This document shows positions 32,701 through 44,700 of a DNA stretch of 64,000 bases, piece after piece (position 1 is the stretch's first letter; each line of letters begins with the position of its first letter). Origin of the DNA: Heligmosomoides polygyrus polygyrus (lineage: Eukaryota > Nematoda > Chromadorea > Rhabditida > Heligmosomidae). The stretch covers positions 90,703,960 through 90,767,959 of the forward strand of contig OX377206.1 in assembly GCA_947396885.1 (NCBI GenBank), in the 5' to 3' direction. A program made the position numbers and the translations under genes. The notes under the pieces were generated by a model that saw nothing but the letters and a program-made list of their open reading frames with translations, was not told the origin of the DNA and searched no databases.

Positions 32701-35700
32701 AGCCAGGCGGAGCGAATGCTGGCCGACTTCGATCGTGTTTGTGGAAGCGTTGGACTGCAGCTGAATCTTACGAAGACGATGTTCATGAAGAACGGATGGG
32801 TTTCTGATGCCCCATTCTCTCTCAACGGAACGAACGTCTCCGAATGCTCCAGCTATGTGTATCTGGGTCGCGAAGTCAACATGGCCAACGACCTAGCACC
32901 AGAGCTGAGCAGGAGGAAACGAGCGGCTTGGGGAGCTTTCAAGAGCGTCGAAGAAGTCTTGAAGAAAACGAAGAACGTCCGACTCCGTGCCCACCTATTC
33001 GACTCCACTGTTCTTCCTGCCCTAACATACGCCTCAGAGACCTGGGCTATACAAAAGCAGGATGAGCACGCGATCAGCGTCGCGCAGCGTGGAATCGAGA
33101 GGACGATGCTCGGAGTGACACGACTCACGCAAGTGAGAGAAGGCCTCCGGAGTTCCGAGCTTCGCCGACGTTCGAAGATCAGAGACGCTGTCGCATGGGC
33201 CAAGTCGTCGAAAATTAGGTGGGCCGGCCACGTAATGCGATTCGCAGACACCCGCTGGACGAGAGCCGTCACAGATTGGATTCCGCGAGATGTCAAAAGA
33301 ACACCAGGGCGCCCACCAACGCGTTGGTCGGACTTCTTCGTGAAAGCCCTGAACGACCGATATGACGCTCTTCGTGTCCCTCGAGCGAGGAGGATCCATT
33401 GGACCACTCTGGCACGCGACAGGGACGAATGGAGACGCTGCTGGCGCCCGCTCGAGCAAGTCGATGATCAACGGGACGACAGGTGATACAGGTGAATGAA
33501 CACTTCGGTGCGTGGAGCGCAGTAGGAGGAGGCGCCGGCTGTCGCCTGCATCCGATACCAGGTTCCTGGTTCGGATTTCCCGCCCAGGCCAGCCAAGCCT
33601 TCCATCCCTCCGGGGTCGATGAGTTGGTACCAGACTTGCCTGGGAAGGATAAAGCACTGACTTGTTCATCGGCTGACCACCGCAAGTCATTGTTTGACCT
33701 AATACGCATGCAGCTCGCCTCCACGACATCCCGCAGAAGTAGAATGCGTGGAGCATCCCAAAGGGATTAAATAACGCCGTCCTTTATCTTTTTATTAACG
33801 AACACTTCTGAATTTTCGTCTGTTTTCCTGCGTATTCATATAGGAATAGATAACTAAACGATCAAAAAATGTAGCGTACCTCTGCCAATGCGATCGGTGT
33901 TGCTTGAGTATAATTGGACTGGACTCGCTGTTTCGTGGAAGCCCTTGCCTGGAAGAAAATGTTTTTTAAATGAAATTTGTCAAATCTACCATGTACTTAC
34001 TGTTTAAGTGCTATTTTTCGCTTATGCCTTCGATAGAGTTGTACCAGTGTAGTTGGATTGCTGATGGATAAAACAACAATTGTAGCAATTTCCAATGGAG
34101 TGTACGCCACAACGTAGATATTGAGAACACCTGTAATTGCTCGCAGATGTTTTTGCTATAGCTGCATTGTGACACTTATTTAAGCCTACGGCGGCTGGTG
34201 GAGAAACCTTGAGTTGTTACAGGATGTTTTGTTGCGATGAAAACTCTTGCGCCACGCGGGACTAGAACCCGGACCTTCTGCTTATTGAGCAGCATACTAC
34301 GCCTTCCACCACCGTGAACGATTGTCTCTGGACACCAGTGTGTAGTACGAGGGAACCAGCTGCGAAGGGGATGACTTTGAAACTCCTAACGGTGAGCTGC
34401 GACTGAATGAGCATGGTGGTATAGGATGGCGGCGTATGGTGGCGTGGAATTTGTGTAGTTGCACCACATCGCAAGCACTACGCTTGAGTCAAAAAGAGAG
34501 CGCACCTAATTGAAATTCTGTTGAAGCTTTGGAAGAAAGTCGGTCATCAGCGAAAGGAAGTCCGGTCATCTACTGGTTAATTTCCTAGGACACGTATATA
34601 GTTGACCATCCCTCCTCCGTTAACTCAGCCGCTCTCAACCACTAGGGTTTTATAATTATTTTCGCTGCGCTTTTTCACCATCCTATGTAAATTCCTGTTC
34701 TCCTCGATACTGTTTGTGACCCTTGAAAATTGTAGAAAAAATTAGTGGCAGAAGAAGATCTTATGAAGGTAAAAATGGTGACGGAGTGTGGGCGTAAACG
34801 TGCAGCATTGCACAAGCGAGCGGTCGCGACGCGTTTCAATGCAACGCTTTGACAATTCGCAGTGGTCGCACATTGAAATTTTCGCCTAGAGAAGGTTCCT
34901 CACTACTGTTGACAATACGGTGTTCATCAACTTGCGTTTCTGATCTACAAATTATTTGCACCTTTAAAGTGGCATCACTTTCTCTATTTTGAAATGGAGC
35001 ACTACCCTTCGCGAACGAAAAATTTCGAGCTAGTTTCCTTGGTCCTAGAAGTTTAACCCATCGAACTCTCCAAAAGAAAAGCCATTAGCGAAGCCGCATG
35101 TCAGACTCGTCACAGTATCCCATAGATATAACTTGAAGTTGTGGTGATTAACCATGAAGATTCGCTGACTTCTGTACAGTCACCCCTTGCAACCTGTGTT
35201 AGGCAAAATTGGTTAAAAAAACAACCGCGCTGCTGGTAAGGGCCCGTTCATACTTCGACGCCAGGCGACACGACGCCACGTGTTATGGCCACATTGATCG
35301 GGCGACGCGATCGATCAATTCGGCCATTATACATGCCGTCGCGTCGCTCGGCGTCGGAAGTATAATGGCCATATTGATTGTGCGACGCGATCGATCAATT
35401 TGGCCTCACTGCATGGTCATCGCGTCGCGCCGCGATGAAGTATAAACGGGGCATAAGTGACGACTTGCATCGCAGTCACTCCCTGCCCTTCTGATGATCC
35501 TCTGGGAGTGATTCTATTTTTTCGCTCTTTATTTAAGTAATTATATCCTCTATAAGGCTTAGAGGTGAAACAGGATATAACTACTACTAAAATCATTTAC
35601 TAAAATGGCTTCTTGCACCCGTAACAACTCCATTCTTCTATTGATAACGCGGCGAAGCGTCTAGACGCGCCGCGCCGCAACCGCGCGCTTGAGGAATCAA

Positions 35701-38700
35701 TCAGGAACCTCCCCCCTCAGTGAGGTCACGTGCCATAGTCCCGAAGACGTGGAACTTGCTTAAAATGATTTTTCTCTGTTTTTTTCCTACTGTTGCTGAA
35801 TATACACTGGCGTTAGCAATTCTGTAGTTTCTAGAAAGACATCCAACATCAGAAATGACGTCGTACCTTTTTCGAGATATCCGAAACTATAGTAGTGCTG
35901 GGATTTGAGCGGTCGTATCATGCAGCATTGATCGAGGGAGAAAAACGTGATGTTCGCTGCCAGGAACAGAGCCCAGCAGACGATACTGAAACCAACCATC
36001 TGATCTGAGTAGCAGTTATGGAGTACCCGTTATCATTGGTAAATGACTTCAGGTTCTTGACCATTCACGCACCTATAAGTCCTGATCCGTGTCACTGTAA
36101 CAATAAGATTGTACCTATCGAAGAACATAATCGCGACCAAGCGATCCAAACATATGGCTGACATATGCCTAAATATGCATAAATATTTATTTGAAACGAG
36201 AAGGGAATAGGGAGAGTGAAGGAAATGATATCTTTAGGATCTATCCTAATCGGTGGGGGGCACATAACTAAAAATTATGCAACAGATTGTCTTTAGGCTC
36301 ACGGAGCGGTTTCTACGGGACAAAATAGAGCTCGAAATGGAAAAATTCATAAAAGCCAACAAAAGTTTACATTCGGTTTCGCTGCGGTTGTAAACAGACA
36401 AGTCTAGCAGTGTTTGAATGCGCTTTGCCCGCCGAGACGTCTTTACAGCCGCGGCGATTTGTTTATTTTTTCATTGTTTGTTTGTTTTTGGATTCTGTTT
36501 TGTCCTTTTGAAGCCGCATAAAGTGATTACATGCAGAGCTTGGCTAAATTCTACTGATATTTTAAATCCAGCTCCTTCTAGAACTAGAAAAGCAAATGGT
36601 AAGCTGAGGACTCCGTCACATTTTCGTCATAAAACCTTTCCCATAAGAGTGCTTCCGTCATTCAACAAGCTGCTTAATGAGAACATTCTCTCCCTACCGC
36701 TTTCTGCCTTAAAAAAACTGATTTAGTCTCGTAAGTACTTACAAGGGACGAGTCTAAAGCGTATGTCTGAACGGGGAGAGCGAGTCATATAGGGAGAATC
36801 CTCACCCCTTAATTAATATGAAAATGTGTTTATTTTCTGCCAAATCGCTAAACCCATGGAGTAGCAGTTCCTTGAAGTCACAATGGAATACGGCGCATCA
36901 CGAGATTGGGAGTCTTGTACGCCCGTGATGCCTCTACCGGCAAGCGGCTCGAGGCGCAGTGGACAGTGACGGTGCTTCATACGAGGAAGGTCGGGGGTTC
37001 GGTTCTTCCACGTTGCTGCACCTTTGCATTTTAACTAATTGGTAAAGATTTGGGGGATTCTGACGTCTATAGCATTTTCAGGCGTTTTCTGCTTATTTTT
37101 CCAGAGGTACGTTGTGGTATTCAACATGACGATGTCAGTGATACACAGGTGTAAAGTGCATAAAGCACCACTGGGCACAATACGGGCAACGTATAAAGGC
37201 TACAGGCTCCTCACAGTCTGTTTCCATACATAGACAAATGACCTCAGGAAAAAACCATCCTGCTTGGGTTTTCAAATAAGACCAGGATGTGATCGCATTG
37301 CGGGCGTACGAGACACCCCGAATTCGTAAGGCGCCGATTCCATTGTAACTTCAAGGTCCCCTACTCTTTGGGTTTAACGACCTGGCAAAAATGAACACAT
37401 TTTTATACTAATTGAGGGGTGGGGATTGGGAATTCCTCCTATATGACTCGCTCTCCCCATTCAGACATGCGCTTCAGACCCATCCCTTGTTAGAGGCTTT
37501 CCGATGATGTTTCTGCTTCTGTGCCAGCGAGGTTGGTATGTAGGTGGACAAGTTTATTCTGGGCCTGACGTTTCGACCTTTTCGTCGTCTTCAGAGGAAA
37601 CGTCAGGTCTAGAATAAACTTTTCCAGCAACCAACCTCGCTGGCACAGAAGCAGAAACATCACAGCTGATAACAATGTCGAGGTTTCAAGATTAGAGAAC
37701 ATGGAGACTACTAGACAACGCACTTCCTAATGAATTCGTTCTTCATCTGCAGTTTAACTTCCATATTTCCTATATCGCAGTTTTGCTGGAGCTTTCTGGT
37801 GTTTTGCTTCACATCCATTTGTTGTTGAGACTAGCGTGTACGTGACCTAAGCCTCCAAGGATAGGGTAAGAATAGAGGGCATCCTGAAGAGCCGTGGCCA
37901 TCACTGTGCCATAAGAAAAGATCCCTGGTTGGTTAAGGTTCTTCAAAAACGAACTCGTCTGCAGCTGATTCTTCCAAGCCTTGCTGCTAAACCGAAAGCA
38001 ATCTCCGTTCTTTTCGCTTGGATAGCTGCAAAATCATTTGCGAGCCGGAGCGTTCAGCCGCAGCTAAGCGCTTTGACCTTTTTTCTGAGCTTCTTCAATT
38101 CCTGGGCCAATTACTTTGCAGCTGTGGAGATTCAACAAATCCCTAGCCGTTTATCGAACTTGCCACAGCCACCAAGCCTTATCACGATGAAGAGCTTGTA
38201 GACGTGGTGAACAGAAGTGAAGATGGACTGGTCTCCTGTCCTCTTCAAGATGTTATAAATCATAACTTGGACAAACGTCTCTCAGGTACATGTAGCGAAG
38301 ACGCATCGCGGAGGTACGGGAACGTGTCGTTGCTACTCCCATAATCGCGGCAGCCAACCATTTGCCTTGCCTGCGCGTCTGAGCCAGTGCCTGATTGGCT
38401 GACGAGGTTACGGTAGGAGCAGCGACGCATTCCCGAACCCCAGCGGCGCGCCTTCATGACGTTTACCCTCCTTCATTTTCAGAGCATCATGTGAAGCCGT
38501 GCCTACATCCAGTGATTTAGATAACAACCAAAAATGTTTCTCAAAAGCGAATGTGGTTTCCAGCAATGCCCACACCGCAGCGGCCCCACTTCGTCACTCG
38601 GGATAACTGGGCCAAGTTGTTGGATCACTACAATTTATGAAAACACTCAATTTCTGGAATTTTCTGTTTCTTGAAACTGTTTTTACAGCAAACAACCATG

Positions 38701-41700
38701 ACTATTGTGGGATCTATCCTAGTCGGGAGGGGCAACCTCAATGTTGCAGTTGCGTATGTCCATCCACGGCACACCACAGGGCAGCAACTGGAGCTCTTAA
38801 CCGAATTTAAGCAGAGGGATGGTGAGGCAAAACACTTCGTGCCGTCCCCCCCCCCCCTCTCGACTAGGTTAGATCCCTATCATGTCAAGACTTCTCTCGA
38901 AAATTCTTATGGTTTTATGCTGTTACTGAATGTTTTGTGGCGATCAAAACTCTTGCGCCAGGCGGGACTCGAACCCGTATCTTCTGCTTTCCGGGCAGCG
39001 ATGTTCGCCTTACACCACCGGCGCTGCTTGACCGCACGTAACATCCGCGATATCCTCCAGGTCTGTCAGCACCCACCCGTGATACGGGGATGGTTTTAGA
39101 CTTTCTACTGCTAGGGTGAGGAAAACAATGTTAGGACAGAGAAGTTCTTAAACAGATGTTTAGTTGCAATAAAACTCTTGCGTCAGGCGGACTCGAACCC
39201 GCGCAGCCGCTCAGGGCTTAAGCAAAAAACTTAAAAATGTTTGGACAATTTTGTAGGATAATATTGTGGAAGATCACTTTAACTGTGTTATAGAAAAAAT
39301 GTTGCCAAAAATGTCATGTGGGCACTTCTGTCCGTGTGTAACTCCTGAAAGTTCTCATATTCTAGGCGTTTTTCCTTTTTCAAATGGAATTCTCTTGTTT
39401 TCAGAAGAATTAGGAGCATAAAGTATAAAGGATAAAGGACGGCGTCGCTCAATCTCTTTTGGGATGCCCCACGCATTCTACTTCTATGGGATGTCTTGGA
39501 GGTGACTTGAATGCGTATTTGGCCATACAATGACTTGCAGTGACCAGCCGTTGAACAAGTCAGCGCTCTGTCCTTCCCAGACAAGTCTGGTACCAATGCA
39601 CCGTCCCCGGAGGGATGGAAGGCTTGGTTGGCCTGGGCGGGAAATCCGAACCAGGAACCTGGTATCGGGTGCAAGAGACAGCCGGCGCCTCCTCCGACTG
39701 CGTTACACTGGAGCATATATCCTCTATAGAAAGGAAGGATCGCTGCGCCAAGCAGAATATAGGCCACTGAATGGATCACTGAATTACTGGTTGTTTTGAC
39801 AATCACTGAACGGGAAGATCAACTAGTATCGATTCCAAAAATTCTGATTCGTTTTTGGAAGCTTCCCCATTTGAAGAATAGTAGGAAGGCGTCGAGAATG
39901 AAGGCGTCGAAAATAGCGTAATTTTGCACTATTTTTTGGCGGAAGGCCAATAGATGCGGTAGGTCTATGTTTGACTGGAAGGCTGTATTCTTTCGTATGT
40001 TCTGATTTTCTAAAGATTTCCCCAAGTAGGCAGAAATATAGTTGTAGTTCATCTTCGCCAAGCGCCATCTGCCTGAGCTGATAAATCATACGATCCATTG
40101 CTCGGGGGGAGATCCAAATTTTCCTACTCGCTTAAACGGAAAGTTTTTTCGGGCCCATATTTCTGCTTGGAGAGAAATTTATTGCAATCACTTGGAATTT
40201 CGTCTGATTTATGAAGAGGCAAAGAAGAAGTTTATGAAGAGAACTAAGAGAAGTGAGGAAATTGTGGCAAGTAAAAGCGTTGACACTTCAGTAAATAGCG
40301 AGTGGGTGTTACACCTGCTGATTTTTACGGTTAGTTATGCATAAATATTTCATAAAATTGAATAAAAAATGTTTGACGTACGTGAGTGTGATAGCCCATG
40401 CTGTCCAGTCGACGATGTTGAATATACGAATCGCCAGCTCGCCGACGTGAGTTCGTTTCAGGACGATTGGTGGGTAGAAATAACATGTGGTGACGATTCC
40501 GTGGATGACGTCGGCAATCGCGAGGTTGAGCATAAGAATGAAGCTGTAAGCAGAGTCATTTCACGTTTCATTTATTAATTTATTTATTTATTTACTTATT
40601 TAAGTTTTTAGTTCTTACAACGATGTTTTATTACGATCAAAACCTTCCCACTCGGTCCCAGCAGGAGGTGCGGGTTCGAGTCCCGCCTGACGCTAGAGTT
40701 TTGATCTCAAGAAAACATCGTTGTAGCTGCTTACAACCTCGATACCAGCCACTTGTGGCTTAAACAAACTGACGTGATTCAGATTCATTTTAGTTTTTAG
40801 TTCTTTAAGAGTTTTTAAGGTTTTTTTAAAGTTTAATTTTTTTTATTGTGAACGCGGTGTATTCCGCAGGCATCTATTACAGTTTGTTATCTCACGACTG
40901 CGTTATACGGCCGAAGTAAAATATTATTTATTTATCTATCTAGTGCAGAAATAAAAAATAAAAACTTGGGTGCGTGTAGCACAGTCGGAGGAGACGCCGC
41001 CTGTCGCCTGCACCCGGTAGCAGGTTCCAGGTTCGGATATCGCACCTAGGCTAACAAAGCCTTCCACCCTTCGGGGTCGGTGAATTGGTGCCAGACTTGT
41101 TTGGTAAGGATTAAGCGCTGACTTGTTCATCGGCTGACCACCACAAGCCATTGTATGGCCAAGTACGCTTTCAAGTCACCTCCGCGATATCCCGTAGAAG
41201 TACAATGCGTGGCGCATCCTGAAGGGGTTGATAACGCCGTTTTTTGTCCTTTATCCTAATGCAGTAGTTATCCACAAAAACTTCAAGTGATAAGGGAAGA
41301 CAGAATAAAAGAGGCGTACCGAATCACCGATCTCAGAAGTATCGAAGGCTGGCTGCTTGGGCGGGAAATCCAAACCATGAACCTGCAATCGGGTGCACGC
41401 GGCAGTGGCCACTTCCTCCTATTGCGCTATCACGCGCATCAAACTATATCGTCTTAAGGATTAGGTGGCTTGCATATGTCGGTCTTATTGGACCCGAACA
41501 CTTGCTCCTCGGTCTACACCTTGGCTGTTTCAATCAAGGAGTGCAGGACACCGTTTCTGAAGAAGTCCGTCTTCTTGATGTAGTTATTTTGAGGCTCCTG
41601 GAGTTCGCTGGGTGGTCCCAGCCCTCGAAACTAAGGCTTCATACTATGAAGAAGACTATAAAAAGCAGCTGCAAATTTTCGATTCTCGAATGGTTTCCAG

Positions 41701-44700
41701 GCGCTTCTAGCGATCCATTTCGCTTGCACGTCTTTCGGGAACGGATTGGGCGGATTTTGTCACACTTGCCCCCTTCGCTCAAATTGGATGGAATTTTTAG
41801 CCGGAAAGATTAATGGCGGGCACTATGTAGATTGATGGATTTCACTGGTTATGTAGGACGAAGAATGACAAATATATAGAAGAGGCACATGCATGGACCT
41901 ACATATCGACGCTGCTCTTGTTCGACCATTTTTGTGAAAAATTCATCACTTTCCCAGAGCGAAATGTATGCGACAAAAAAATGGCCGAGAACTGCCAGTG
42001 TCTGTGTTGTAGAAAACGGTGTGTAGAGGTTCATACAATTTTCATTTTGAACTCGACACTTCCGAACGCAAATAAAAAGGATAAAAGAACAAAGTACGGC
42101 ATTAGTCAATCCTTTTTGAGTTGCGCCTCGCATTCTTCTTCTACGGCATGTCGTGGAGGCGATATGAATGCGTATTTGGCCATACAATGACTTGTGGTGA
42201 TCAGCTGATGGACAAGTCAGCGCTTTATCTTTCCAAGACACGTCTGATACCAATTCACCAATCCCGGAGGGATGGAAGGCTTGGTTGGCCTGGGCTGGAA
42301 ATCCGAACCAGGAACCCGGCATGGGGTGCACGTGACAGTCGGCACCTCATCCGACTGCACTACACGCGCCCCAAGCACAAATAAACGTATCTAAATTCAA
42401 AATATAACAGACACTTTATATCACATAGGAAACAATCTTTTGTTTTGCGAAGTTATTTATGAAAAACTCATACACAGAGTATTATAAGGAAAGTGTGTGC
42501 ACTTTTTGAATGAACTTAAAATTTCATAGAATTGCTACAAAACAGTGCTGAAGGGGATTTTGGGTTCCATCCTAGTCGAAGATGGGCACGTGGTACTTTT
42601 ACTCACCATTCCCTCCCTTAAACTCGTCTTCGTCCAAGAGCTCCACCTGCTGCCTTATGATATTGACGGCTCTTGGGCTGGGGTAGACCTGGGGCCGGAT
42701 TCATTAACGCGCATACCCACGGGCATGCTGGATGTAGGGCGTAGACATACCCACGATTCATGATAAACCTTACCCGCCAAATCGTGGGTATATCACTGGG
42801 TAGAGAAAACCCGCCGATCGTTGTGGGTACATCCGTATACCCGCGGCTCATGCGCGTCCCATTGACAAAATGGTGCTCCAGTGAGATCATCTATTTCGGC
42901 TGGTAGTGGGTACGATTCCCTTGTGGTATCTCTGCCTGTACCCATTGCTTGATGAATCCGGGCCCTGTAGCGAGGTAGTGCAGAGAACTGTAACATTAGC
43001 ATTGTCCCTCCCGACTAGGATAGATCTGGATTTCGTACTCTAAAGTGGTCCAAAACAAGGATTTGTTCGCGTGAAGAGATCCCGCGGTGCACTTGTCCAC
43101 AACATTGCAATGTTTGCACGAGTGCATGGCGCTATCTCTCCATATAACTCTCCAGAAAGGTAAACATAAAACTATGTAATAGTTTGAGGTTAACTGATAA
43201 GAAATTTGCGTTTATTCACTTAGTGTCGATATTTTTAAAGACACTCTAAAAGGTGAACTTTGACACAAAATTTCTTTAAAAAATACAACTTTAGGTCTAC
43301 TATTTTCTAAAGATAACAGGTTTAAATTAAAAAGTGGCCAATGTAAAGTGAAAGGCGCTCCGCATAAAACGAAAGTTTCCACTTTAAAGCGAAAATGGTA
43401 TTTATTAGACGAATTCGTGAAGTACTAGTGAAGCTTAAAAAGGGTGGACGAATTTTTTAATTCCACGTTCATCCACACCATGGAGGTTTTAGAAAACCTT
43501 ATACGAGAGTTTTATAGCTTCTCAGACCTTAGGAATCTAACGAACGGCAATATGTGATCGGAAAAACGTGATGATTCATGGTCCTCCGGTCGTTTTCCTA
43601 CGCGTGAGATGCGTACGTACTGCTGTTGTTATTAATTCTAATGCAGACTTCAAAAATATCGGTACATGTCGCGAATGTGAGCAGCATTGGTAGGTGGGAG
43701 CGTGCTAGCGAATAATAACCGAACAGAGCACGGCCCGAACACATGCCACCTACGCGACATATACCGACAAATTGTAGACTGCAACGAGGGTATTCAGTAG
43801 AATTCAACCTCTATGTGACCCAGAATGAGGGTGATCTGCACCGTAACATTTCATGCACTATATAGGGCATATGTCGCGTAGGTGAGCAGCATTGGAGGTG
43901 GGAACGCCTAAACCAATCAGACCGCATTGAATGGGCTTGCCGTTCAGAGAGGACGTATTCAATCGGGTCCCTATTATTGGCTGACGTGCTCCCACCTACC
44001 AATGCTGCTCACATGCGCGACATGTACCAAAATACCTCTCCGGTTCGTCGCTGTCGATTATTTATTTATTTATTTATTTATTTAATACGCCGCAAGACGG
44101 CGTGCACCACCAGACAGTCAGCCATAAAGGAAGCACTCCAAGGAACCGAACACAAAAACCCAATAGTGATGGATAAAAGGTTTCAGTAGGAGAAACGAAA
44201 CAAACAAAAATAACATCAGAAAAGGAAGAGAGCACAATTAGATAGGACCCATTAAATCGGCTAGATAGAAGAAAGAGCGAAATGACAGAATCCTCTGTGA
44301 CCAACTAAACAATAAGAAAGGGAGCTTTCATAGCAGATGTTTCACTCCCCCAGCACAGCAAACCTGCTGAGAGGAGCTTTAATAGAAGAGCATTTTTCAA
44401 TAGAAGAATAACTATAGTGGAATATTGATATTAAAATCAATGATTTATTTGAGAAAAATTCGCGTATATATAGTAGTATCGGAGATTATCTCTCCGAAAA
44501 TTTGAAAATCTTAGCTTTTGAAAGCATGTTAAGGAAATCCCCCGGCAGCACCGATGCGGATGCCATTTGCGAAAAGGTGTTGTGAAATATGGCATTTGAA
44601 AGTGCACGAAAATTCACCGTAAAGCTCTCCGAATTGAAGAAAAACTGGCGGGATACACCGTCGCCGATTGTTGCCCCCTAATTCTTTATTTCGTTTACCG

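Noticed and set aside
33034..33756. Minus-strand frame of 240 codons over the RTE element and SINE
   Set aside because: It is the antisense shadow of LINE ORF2 and runs into a non-coding SINE; no domain appears.
37560..37600. Active hammerhead ribozyme
   Set aside because: The CTGAAGA and GAAAC boxes are present but stem II spacing does not fit and stem III/cleavage site cannot be defined.
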